Both the position numbers and the translations under genes were made by a program. Shown here in pieces: positions 1-5,704 of a DNA stretch of 32,662 nucleotides. The notes beneath the pieces were generated by a model. It was not told the DNA's origin and did not search any database. It was given only the letters and a program-made list of their open reading frames with translations. This DNA comes from Prochlorococcus marinus str. MIT 9314. GTDB lineage: Bacteria > Cyanobacteriota > Cyanobacteriia > PCC-6307 > Cyanobiaceae. Location of the stretch: assembly GCF_000760035.1 (NCBI RefSeq), contig NZ_JNAO01000003.1:1-32662 (forward strand). The letters run 5' to 3'. Position 1 is the stretch's first letter. Every line of letters begins with the position of its first letter.

Positions 1-1
1 T

Positions 2-1318
2 AATCCTAATAGTGGTTTAGAACATAATATTGAATTTATAAGTGCACCAAATTTGCATTGGCCAGATACCATATTTTCATATGATCACAGCACAAATGTT
101 CTCTATACATGCGATGCTTTTGGACTCCATTATTGTTCTGACGAATTTTTTGACACTGATCAAAAAGAAATATACGATGATTTCCGTTTTTATTACGATT
201 GCCTCATGGGTCCAAACGCTAGAAGCGTTATGCAGGCAATTAAAAGAATAGATAAACTACCTGAATTAAAAACAATAGCTGTTGGTCATGGCCCTTTGCT
301 CCATAATCAGGTCAATTTTTGGAAAGGAAAATATCTAGAATGGAGTAGCAATAAAAGCAAAGGCAATGATTTTGTGTCAGTCTGCTACATAAGCGACTAT
401 GGTTATTGTGATCGACTCAGTCAAGCGATATCTCATGGAATAAGTAAAGCAGATGCACAGGTTCAATTAATAGATTTAAGATCTTCTGACCCGCAAGAAT
501 TAACAAGTTTGATTTCCGAATCAAAAGCAGTAGTCGTTCCCACATGGCCTGTAGACTCAGATAATGAATTAAAAGAATCTCTCGGTACTTTATTTGCAGC
601 ACTAAAGCCAAAACAATTCACAGCAGTTTATGATTCATTTGGTGGAAATGATGAACCTATAGATTCCTTAGCAAATAAATTAAGAGAACTTGGTCAAAAA
701 GAAGCTTTCTCTCCCTTAAGAGTTAAAAATATTCCAGATCCGATTGTTTATCAACAATTCGAAGAAGCTGGAACTGATTTGGGTCAATTGATCAATAAAA
801 AGAAGAATATTGCCTCTATGAAGAGCCTTGATTCAAATTTAGATAAAGCGTTAGGTAGATTAAGTGGAGGATTATATGTAGTAACAGCTAGTCAAGGGGA
901 AGGTTCGACATTTAGACAAAGTGCAATGGTCGCAAGTTGGGTTAGTCAAGCAAGCTTTTCACCACCAGGTATTACAGTTGCAGTAGCAAAAGATAGAGCT
1001 ATTGAATCATATATGCAAGTTGGTAAAGGTTTTGTTGTGAATATCTTGAGAGAAGATAACTATCAAAAAATGTTCAGACACTTTTTAAAAAGATTTGCCC
1101 CTGGAGCTGATAGATTTGCGGATGTAGATGTAATTAGCAACATCGCTGAAGGAGGACCTGTTCTCTCAGATTCACTCGCCTTTTTAGATTGTAAAGTCAG
1201 TTCAAGACTAGAGACTCCAGACCATTGGATAATTTACGGAATTGTTGAAAATGGTAATGTTTCTGACTTATCATGTAAGACAGCAGTTCATCACAGAAAA
1301 GTTGCTAATCACTACTAG
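2..1318 (+). CDS. flv3: Flavodiiron protein, Flv3-type (5' end outside window)
   Basis: C-terminal 438 residues of a flavodiiron protein that, with Flv1, reduces O2 to water with photosynthetic electrons (Mehler-like reaction) in the cytosol. The frame is open to base 2, so the gene continues upstream of the window. Visible order: end of the metallo-beta-lactamase diiron domain with HWPD (His codon near 56), the canonical Asp ligand in CDAFGLH and the His of GHGPLL; then a flavodoxin-like domain (from about 370) with the SDYGY loop; then the C-terminal flavin reductase domain (from about 820) with SQASFSPPG and AVAKDR. Intact acidic/His ligands make it Flv3-like, unlike its partner at 5705. 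The last codons, K-V-A-N-H-Y-stop, appear to be supplied by the integrated element that follows. The paralogue assignment rests on ligands only. Confidence 0.88.
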   Translation, partial: NPNSGLEHNIEFISAPNLHWPDTIFSYDHSTNVLYTCDAFGLHYCSDEFFDTDQKEIYDDFRFYYDCLMGPNARSVMQAIKRIDKLPELKTIAVGHGPLLHNQVNFWKGKYLEWSSNKSKGNDFVSVCYISDYGYCDRLSQAISHGISKADAQVQLIDLRSSDPQELTSLISESKAVVVPTWPVDSDNELKESLGTLFAALKPKQFTAVYDSFGGNDEPIDSLANKLRELGQKEAFSPLRVKNIPDPIVYQQFEEAGTDLGQLINKKKNIASMKSLDSNLDKALGRLSGGLYVVTASQGEGSTFRQSAMVASWVSQASFSPPGITVAVAKDRAIESYMQVGKGFVVNILREDNYQKMFRHFLKRFAPGADRFADVDVISNIAEGGPVLSDSLAFLDCKVSSRLETPDHWIIYGIVENGNVSDLSCKTAVHHRKVANHY

Positions 1319-1320
1319 AT
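1298..1320. other. Candidate attL: left junction of integrated element in flv3 3' end
   Basis: The last codons and stop of flv3 align with 5668-5690: AAAGTTGC is identical, then CACTA-(C/T)-TAGA is shared after a short diverged stretch. The two 8-mers are 4,370 bp apart. The pattern fits a tyrosine recombinase crossing over in the 3' end of a gene, with the element supplying a replacement end so that the gene stays whole. The exact crossover base is not determined. Chance is unlikely, because both copies read the same K-V-A-x-H-Y-stop in frame. Confidence 0.7.
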
Positions 1321-1372
1321 TCTACTTTTCCAGATCATTCCTAGAAAACCCAGTAATAGTTTTATTATAACA

Positions 1373-1384
1373 CAGTTATAACTG
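1373..1384. repeat. 12-bp perfect palindrome upstream of integrase
   Basis: CAGTTATAACTG reads the same on both strands. It lies 12 bp upstream of the -35 box of the integrase promoter, a usual place for an operator or a recombinase/excisionase arm site. The two small RHH-like proteins of the element are possible ligands; this is inference. Confidence 0.5.
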
Positions 1385-1391
1385 CATACAA

Positions 1392-1413
1392 TAGTGTTGA
1401 AATAGTGTTGAAA
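1392..1413 (+). repeat. Tandem 11-bp repeat (2 copies), related copy at 5631-5642
   Basis: TAGTGTTGAAA occurs twice without spacer (1392-1402, 1403-1413). AGTGTTGAAAGT of the second copy recurs exactly at 5631-5642 at the other end of the element. The tandem pair covers the -35 box of the integrase promoter. Short repeats near both ends, inside the crossover points, are what arm-type integrase binding sites look like. Binding by the integrase would also let it repress its own promoter. Confidence 0.6.
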
Positions 1414-1424
1414 GTTGCTATAAT
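1397..1424 (+). promoter_or_regulatory. Putative integrase promoter
   Basis: TTGAAA (1397-1402), a 16-nt spacer and a perfect TATAAT (1419-1424) point to a start near 1431, about 75 nt before the integrase ATG. The -35 box lies inside the 11-bp tandem repeat. Confidence 0.6.
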
Positions 1425-1443
1425 GTAAGTAACGGACAGGGAA

Positions 1444-1471
1444 AATTATTCACCATAGTTGAGGAATAATT
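1444..1471. promoter_or_regulatory. 8-bp inverted repeat in integrase leader
   Basis: AATTATTC (1444-1451) and GAATAATT (1464-1471) are perfect reverse complements around 12 bases. The repeat lies just downstream of the predicted start site, so it could be an operator or a leader hairpin ahead of the integrase start codon. Confidence 0.4.
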
Positions 1472-1505
1472 GAACGTTGACCCCCCACTGCTTTTATAGT
1501 TTTTC

Positions 1506-3014
1506 ATGGATGATGCATTAGAGAATTTAGAAGAATATTTGAAGTTGATGAAAGAATACAAGGATCTTGGCATCAGTCCTGAAGATATTCTGCGAGGCAC
1601 AAGAAAAGCATTAGAAGAGAAGAAGAAGGCAGATATACTCGCACAGCAAATTGCACAAGGGAAAGAAAATAGTGTCACCAAGAATCAAACCATGGTGTTT
1701 GACTACACCACTGATTGCAAGATTTTTCAAGATGGAAGGAATACTAAGATAAAGACTTGGAGTGTAAGGATATGGGATAGGAAACGCAAAAAACCGATCA
1801 TAAGAAGTTTGAAGACTGTAGATAAAGCAACCGCACTGACACTGGCAAGAGACATGTATATGACATTCACCACCAGAGGTGCTGTCTATCTAAGTACAGA
1901 CTCAATAACAACTAAAGAATTAGTGGCATTGTACATACAAAAAAGAAGGGGAGAAGTCAGTCCTAACCCCCAAGAAGGAATCACAGCAAGGTCACTCAAT
2001 GTTATAGAAAACAGATTGAAGCATTGGATGGATTACATTGATGAGAAAGGATATGGCAAGGCAAACATAGAAAATATCCCACCAGAGTTAGGATTAGATT
2101 TTGCAATATGGATAAAGAATCGAAAGATTACAACTGGTAAGAGATTAGGGGATAGAAAGAACAGAAGTAATACTACTATCAATCAAATTGTTGGTGCTGC
2201 CAAGAGGATGTATCACAAGGTTGGAATTGATGGTGGATACATAACCGCTAACGAATTACCAAAGTTCACTACTCTGAAAAAGAGTAGGAATCAATGTTCC
2301 AACAGAGATGTCTTACAACACAGTGAGATGTCACTCTTATATAAGTGGATGAGGGAAAAATATGCTGATGAATCTGCAGAGATAACAACTCATGAATATA
2401 TCAAAAGACGGATCTTCAACCTTACCTTTACTATTCATAATCTTACAGGGGTAAGACCTGCTGAACTTTTAGGTACTAGGTGGAGCGAGATAAGACCAGT
2501 AAGAGAGACCATCAAAGGTGGTCAAGAAAATATGGTGATTACCATAGATGCAACAAGGTCTAAAACAGGTAAAACAAGACATGCTGTAGCACCTATAGGA
2601 AAGCAACTAGACAGAATAAAGTTTTGGTATGAAAGGTTAGGTCATCATGTTGAACCATATAGTGATGAGTTTGTCTTCTTGAAGTTGACTAAGTCTGGGA
2701 TAGAGAACAATATCCAACAGACTCAGAAAGCAATGGGTGACAGACTCAAAGCAGTATTGAAGGGTGCAACAGAAGATAAGAACTGCCCACTAAATCTGAA
2801 AAACATGAATATCACTCCCTATTCAGCGAGACACTATTATGTCACTCAACAAATTATGGAAGGAACTGATCATCATACGATAGGAAGACAGGTAGGCACA
2901 GGTACACAATATATTGATGACCACTACTCACACCTAATCCCAGAGATGAAGCAAGAACAGATATGTAATGCTGCCAAGAATCAAGATAATTTGATAGTAA
3001 AGTTCAGAAAATAA
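1506..3014 (+). CDS. Tyrosine recombinase / integrase of the inserted element
   Basis: A 502-residue site-specific recombinase that would integrate and excise the element. An acidic/Lys-rich helical N-terminus (1-60) may bind arm sites. A core-binding region spans about 135-250 and the catalytic domain about 270-480. Visible catalytic residues: Arg317 in TGVRPAELLG, Lys353/356 in SKTGKT, Arg442-His443 in YSARHYY, and the nucleophile Tyr474 in DDHYSHL. The box II His is Tyr439 and the box III His/Trp is Thr465; such changes are known in island-type integrases with a GTS..I..HYGH pattern. The gene reads away from the left junction and sits next to it, as usual for integrases. No clear Shine-Dalgarno precedes the ATG. 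Full length and no frameshift, so probably functional. Confidence 0.93.
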   Translation: MDDALENLEEYLKLMKEYKDLGISPEDILRGTRKALEEKKKADILAQQIAQGKENSVTKNQTMVFDYTTDCKIFQDGRNTKIKTWSVRIWDRKRKKPIIRSLKTVDKATALTLARDMYMTFTTRGAVYLSTDSITTKELVALYIQKRRGEVSPNPQEGITARSLNVIENRLKHWMDYIDEKGYGKANIENIPPELGLDFAIWIKNRKITTGKRLGDRKNRSNTTINQIVGAAKRMYHKVGIDGGYITANELPKFTTLKKSRNQCSNRDVLQHSEMSLLYKWMREKYADESAEITTHEYIKRRIFNLTFTIHNLTGVRPAELLGTRWSEIRPVRETIKGGQENMVITIDATRSKTGKTRHAVAPIGKQLDRIKFWYERLGHHVEPYSDEFVFLKLTKSGIENNIQQTQKAMGDRLKAVLKGATEDKNCPLNLKNMNITPYSARHYYVTQQIMEGTDHHTIGRQVGTGTQYIDDHYSHLIPEMKQEQICNAAKNQDNLIVKFRK

Positions 3015-3091
3015 GCAAATTATAATAAGATAACCGACTTATGATATAAAGAACAAAGTTATAATAAGACAGTGATACCAAAGACTTTGGG

Positions 3092-3120
3092 TTGACAAGA
3101 CAGTAGATATTTACTATAAT
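3092..3120 (+). promoter_or_regulatory. Perfect consensus sigma70 promoter inside the element
   Basis: TTGACA (3092-3097), 17 nt, TATAAT (3115-3120): an exact match to the bacterial consensus with optimal spacing, which is rare in AT-rich picocyanobacteria. Predicted start near 3127. It drives the rep-like/RHH operon, a short ORF at 3136, or an RNA from the 370 nt before the next long gene. Confidence 0.8.
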
Positions 3121-3135
3121 AATCATATAGTTCAG

Positions 3136-3267
3136 ATGGTTTATGACCGTTCAGAACTCACTAATATTCCGAATCCAACTAATCTTCCAAATCTAACTAA
3201 TATTCCAAATAACCTTGTATTTGCAATAGATACGCACAAGGCGGAAGAATCACGCTGTTTTTTATAA
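3136..3267 (+). CDS. Possible 43-aa ORF containing an 18-bp repeat
   Basis: ATG at 3136 and stop at 3265-3267, starting about 10 nt after the predicted transcription start of the consensus promoter, so it would be almost leaderless. The translation contains a three-fold T-N-(I/L)-P-N type repeat created by the 18-bp DNA repeats at 3160-3213. There is no Shine-Dalgarno. It may be a small protein, or only a frame that survives because the DNA repeats are a multiple of three. I cannot decide. Confidence 0.3.
   Translation: MVYDRSELTNIPNPTNLPNLTNIPNNLVFAIDTHKAEESRCFL
3160..3213 (+). repeat. Three tandem 18-bp direct repeats (iteron-like)
   Basis: Copies at 3160-3177, 3178-3195 and 3196-3213 begin ACTAAT(A/C)TTCC(G/A)AAT and differ at few positions. 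They are followed by AT-rich DNA (3258-3290, 3325-3350) and, about 290 bp on, by the candidate Rep-like gene. Spacing, copy size and neighbours resemble plasmid iterons at an origin. An alternative is a repeated peptide in the 43-aa ORF. Confidence 0.5.
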
Positions 3268-3498
3268 ATGTATAAAAAAACATAGGTTTGCTCTCTAAGG
3301 CGTTCAAATATCGAGTGAAGTTTCAATTTTTATAAATATATATCGAATAGTCATACAAGCGAAGATACTAGATTTGCATTTAGATGATGCTTTGGGTTCT
3401 GATCTTCAAACGCTTGGTATTGACTTACATATTCCTTCAACTGATTCCACAGGTGGGTGGTAGGAAGGAGGACTGACTAGAAAAACCAACTATGATCC

Positions 3499-4194
3499 AT
3501 GTTTACTCAATCCAAAAAAGATCTTGCCGAGATCAGGAACTTCCTCATAACAGAGACTGACTTCAGCACATACGAACCTAACTGGTTTATTAGCATAAGT
3601 TACCTACAGGACTACTCAAGAGATCAACTCTTGAAAATCCATAAACGTCTAAATGATGTAATCCAAGACACATTTGACCCTTATGAAATGAATGTAATCT
3701 GCAAAGGATACTTTATTGAAAAAGGTAATAAGAAACTTGTACCAGAGGGTAGTCAAATAGTCCTAAACACTATTAGTAACAAGTATTCCTATGACAAAGA
3801 GATGACACTAAAAGATGGTGCTTACGGTACCCATTTAGTTCTGACTCTATGTCCTTCAATCTTAGATAAACCTAATAAAAGGATAAGAAAGTTATGGTCA
3901 ACAATGTATTGGGATTTTGGAGGTAAACCACCTTCCTACCTATTAGAGGAAGAGAATCAGGAGTTACTACTTGCTGAAACTCTTGAGTTTGTAATTAGGG
4001 ATAGATGTCCTTCATTTATTGCTAATGGAGATGATGCTATCCAAGTTGACCGTATAGATGACCGAAGGGTTTTCAAGGATACAGGTGAAAAAGGATGGAA
4101 GGGTGCTTTGCACTACTGCACTAAGCAGATCTTCTGCAAAGATCAGTTTCTAGAAGTCTTTGATGAAAAGAACTCTAATATATGTGTTGCCTAA
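3499..4194 (+). CDS. Hypothetical protein, possibly a divergent HUH Rep-like initiator
   Basis: 231 residues, no firm family match from memory. Features reminiscent of rolling-circle Rep proteins: an early beta strand NWFISISY (28-35); GTHLVLTL (110-117) where a HUH motif would fall, but with only His112; IQVDRI (181-186); and GWKGALHYCTK (199-209) giving Tyr206-x-x-Lys209, the form of a motif III Tyr-x-x-Lys. Order and spacing suit a Rep, but the missing second His is a real objection. An in-frame stop (TGA, 3493-3495) just before the ATG fixes 3499 as the earliest ATG start. It follows the iteron-like repeats and precedes two RHH-like genes, a plasmid-like order. Intact, no frameshift. Confidence 0.5.
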   Translation: MFTQSKKDLAEIRNFLITETDFSTYEPNWFISISYLQDYSRDQLLKIHKRLNDVIQDTFDPYEMNVICKGYFIEKGNKKLVPEGSQIVLNTISNKYSYDKEMTLKDGAYGTHLVLTLCPSILDKPNKRIRKLWSTMYWDFGGKPPSYLLEEENQELLLAETLEFVIRDRCPSFIANGDDAIQVDRIDDRRVFKDTGEKGWKGALHYCTKQIFCKDQFLEVFDEKNSNICVA

Positions 4195-4234
4195 ATTTTC
4201 CAAGATTTACTGCAAATTTTATAAAAATTCCTCA

Positions 4235-4423
4235 ATGCAAAAAACTAACCAGCAAAGATTATGTCTGTACGTTGCCAGACGAAATCAACACATGATTGAA
4301 AAATTAGAAGTCTTGATGTTGGAAAAGAATTTATCAATGACTGATACTGTCTTTCAGATAATCAAGAAAGAATATGAAGCATATGAATCTAAACAACGTA
4401 ACCGACAATTATTAGGAGTTTGA
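4235..4423 (+). CDS. Small ribbon-helix-helix (CopG/Arc-like) protein 1
   Basis: 62 residues from the ATG at 4235; an upstream in-frame ATG at 4160 would overlap the preceding gene, so the later start is preferred. A short beta strand (QRLCLYVARR) is followed by two helices (QHMIEKLEVLMLEKN and SMTDTVFQIIKKEYEA), the usual RHH DNA-binding layout. Such proteins repress copy-number, partition or antitoxin operons. The stop abuts the ATG of the next gene at 4424. It could bind the palindrome or repeats near the integrase promoter; that target is inference. Confidence 0.65.
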   Translation: MQKTNQQRLCLYVARRNQHMIEKLEVLMLEKNLSMTDTVFQIIKKEYEAYESKQRNRQLLGV

Positions 4424-4579
4424 ATGTCATCATCACAGGTTTATATCTCAACTGCATCAAGAGATCGACTGAGAGCGATAGCAAGAAAACATTTTATGAA
4501 AGAGTCTGAGGTCTTGGATCAATTGATTCTAGAGACTCATAATAAGATGAAAAATTCATTTGGAAGGAAAGTTCTATGA
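4424..4579 (+). CDS. Small ribbon-helix-helix-like protein 2 (51 aa)
   Basis: Starts immediately after the stop of the previous gene, with AGGAG at 4414-4418 (5-nt spacing), and ends by overlapping the next ATG as ATGA (4576-4579). The beta strand SQVYISTAS and helices DRLRAIARKHF and KESEVLDQLILETHNKM again give an RHH layout. It is translationally coupled on both sides, so probably real despite its length. Two adjacent RHH genes may give a heterodimer or arise from a duplication, though the sequences have diverged strongly. Confidence 0.62.
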   Translation: MSSSQVYISTASRDRLRAIARKHFMKESEVLDQLILETHNKMKNSFGRKVL

Positions 4580-4938
4580 GCAGATACTTCCAAAAACCAA
4601 CAGGTAAAAAACATGACACAGCATTTGCTGATAAGTGGTTTGCATATTTGTATGGCGATTCCAAAGCGAAGGAAGGAGTGACCTACACAAAAGTATTTTT
4701 AGATGATTACGAAAAAATGAAAAAAAAGAAAAAAACCAAAAATAAACTCAACAGCAAGACTGTTGATAGAACACCTATAAATGTATCCACAATGGGTGAT
4801 GATGACGCTCCCAATACATCGCCCAACGAAATCCACGTTGGAGGTAATCATCTTTATTACGAAGAGGAAAACACGATATCATATGCCGAATTTATGAAGA
4901 AAGTTGACGAGGTAAGGCATGGAAGAAGTCGTATCTAA
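4576..4938 (+). CDS. Unknown element protein, 120 aa
   Basis: Not recognised. The start overlaps the previous stop (ATGA) with GGAAGGAA just upstream, a good ribosome binding site. The N-terminal half is basic and ends in a Lys run (KMKKKKKTKNK, about 47-57). The middle is polar and Asp/Asn-rich, and the C-terminus contains a helical SYAEFMKKVDEV stretch. No membrane segment, signal peptide or catalytic motif is visible. The basic stretch could bind nucleic acid. Its place in the coupled RHH operon ties it to control or maintenance of the element. Confidence 0.7.
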   Translation: MSRYFQKPTGKKHDTAFADKWFAYLYGDSKAKEGVTYTKVFLDDYEKMKKKKKTKNKLNSKTVDRTPINVSTMGDDDAPNTSPNEIHVGGNHLYYEEENTISYAEFMKKVDEVRHGRSRI

Positions 4939-5284
4939 TCGAGAATATACATGCTCATTCATCAAGCAAGATGACCTAGCATACGTTGCAAAAATCCGAA
5001 GGTGGGAAACGCAAAAGCGAGAACCTTCTAATGCATATGCAAGAAATCAGTTCATAGCAATGCTGAAAAGGAACTTTGATCTAAAGGTTGAACGAGATCA
5101 AGTGAAGGTGAAGATTGTGGTTCTGGAGGAGAAATCTCAAGGCAAACTGAATAAAACTCAACGAAAGAGATGGCATAATATGCACTTTGAATGGATGAGT
5201 GTAGTGAAGAAAACGGTAGTAGTTGAGGAACTAAGTCCGAAGCATAAATCTGGATGGATAACTATAGATCCTGATGAAGAGTAA
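4919..5284 (+). CDS. Unknown element protein, 121 aa
   Basis: Not recognised. The start at 4919 overlaps the previous gene by 20 bp in another frame and has GAGG at 4909-4912. The protein is soluble, rich in Lys/Arg/Glu, with predicted helices around 20-60 and 75-100 and beta-like VKVKIVVLE and KKTVVVEEL stretches. No catalytic motif is evident. It is the last gene of the plus-strand operon; the terminator begins 6 bp after its stop. An operon-end protein of an integrative element could be cargo or a satellite function, but nothing in the sequence shows which. Confidence 0.7.
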   Translation: MEEVVSNREYTCSFIKQDDLAYVAKIRRWETQKREPSNAYARNQFIAMLKRNFDLKVERDQVKVKIVVLEEKSQGKLNKTQRKRWHNMHFEWMSVVKKTVVVEELSPKHKSGWITIDPDEE

Positions 5285-5290
5285 GCACAA

Positions 5291-5327
5291 AAAAAAGACT
5301 CACTTCTAGGCGGAGCGAGTCTTTTTT
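5291..5327. terminator. Strong, bidirectional intrinsic terminator
   Basis: AAAAAAGACTC (5291-5301) pairs perfectly with GAGTCTTTTTT (5317-5327). The T run serves the plus-strand operon and the A run serves the minus-strand 46-aa gene. It would also stop any read-through from flv3 towards flv1. Confidence 0.85.
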
Positions 5328-5373
5328 GTCCATGATTTACCTACTATTATTTATGTCCTCATCTTTTACAGAT

Positions 5374-5514
5374 TTAGTTGAGAACATATATGTTTCTTGC
5401 TGCTGAACCATATTTTGCCTGCATGATCTTGATAGCGTGATGAAGTGATACTGCCATAACTTCTTCAGTTATACGATAACCCTCAATAAGTGCAGATACA
5501 TTGAATATCCTCAT
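5374..5514 (-). CDS. 46-aa protein of the element, opposite strand
   Basis: ATG at 5514, TAA at 5374-5376, with a textbook GGAGGA at 5522-5527, the best Shine-Dalgarno of the element. The sequence starts MRIFNVSALIEGYRITEEV and continues with a helix AVSLHHAIKIMQAKYG. It gives the impression of the short accessory proteins found in marine phage genomes, but I cannot name a family. It is convergent with the main operon and shares its terminator. Being the only minus-strand gene at the right end, it could be an excisionase- or control-type protein; that is a guess from position and size. Confidence 0.6.
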   Translation of the reverse strand: MRIFNVSALIEGYRITEEVMAVSLHHAIKIMQAKYGSAARNIYVLN

Positions 5515-5630
5515 AAAATAATCCTCCATAATTGATTAGATGTTTAGTCATTACTATGATTTTGAAATGTTAGAATGTTGGTAATTTTGTTAGGGTAAGT
5601 GATACCAGAAGTCGCTAATAAAATTGAAAA

Positions 5631-5642
5631 AGTGTTGAAAGT
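5631..5642 (+). repeat. Right-end copy of the 12-bp repeat AGTGTTGAAAGT
   Basis: Identical to 1404-1415. It lies 26 bp inside the proposed right crossover (5668), so it is a candidate arm-type integrase site. CTACAG-ACC-CTGTGG (5645-5659) next to it can form a 6-bp stem with one G-T pair. Confidence 0.5.
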
Positions 5643-5667
5643 CTCTACAGACCCTGTGGTGGACTGG

Positions 5668-5690
5668 AAAGTTGCAACCCACTATTAGAA
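5668..5690. other. Candidate attR with displaced native flv3 3' end
   Basis: AAA GTT GCA ACC CAC TAT TAG encodes K-V-A-T-H-Y-stop, the same end as flv3 (K-V-A-N-H-Y), in a stretch with no gene of its own. The stop is 16 bp before flv1, a typical operon gap, so this is probably the original end of flv3 and its native spacing to flv1. The identity to the left copy starts at the AAAGTTGC block and not before it, which marks the crossover zone. Confidence 0.72.
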
Positions 5691-5704
5691 AATAAGTCTT
5701 TGAA

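Larger units (their letters stand above)
3015..3498. other. 484-bp non-coding or small-ORF region of the element (candidate origin/leader)
   Basis: Contains the consensus promoter (3092-3120), the iteron-like repeats (3160-3213), a 9-bp A/T inverted repeat (3258-3266 with 3271-3279), an AT-rich tract (3325-3350) and a GGAGG at 3467-3471. A frame open from 3299 to 3463 looks coding-like at its end but has no ATG. A 30-codon hydrophobic ORF starts at 3384 in another frame. No tRNA or known riboswitch is apparent. The layout fits a replication origin or a regulatory leader. Confidence 0.45.

Noticed and set aside
1418-1681. 87-aa minus-strand ORF over the integrase start
   Set aside because: Antisense shadow of the integrase gene; low-complexity Ser/Phe translation and no ribosome binding site.
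3141-3326. 61-aa minus-strand ORF
   Set aside because: TTG start, no Shine-Dalgarno, and its repeated Gly-Ile-Leu-Val pattern is only the antisense of the 18-bp repeats.
3384-3476. 30-aa hydrophobic ORF (MMLWVLIFKRLVL...)
   Set aside because: Could be a tiny membrane peptide, but no ribosome binding site, and another frame over the same bases looks at least as protein-like.
1298-5690. tRNA-targeted tycheposon or island
   Set aside because: I found no tRNA or tRNA fragment at either end; the duplicated sequence is the flv3 coding end.
1319-5704. Prophage
   Set aside because: No capsid, portal, terminase, tail or lysis gene in 4.4 kb.
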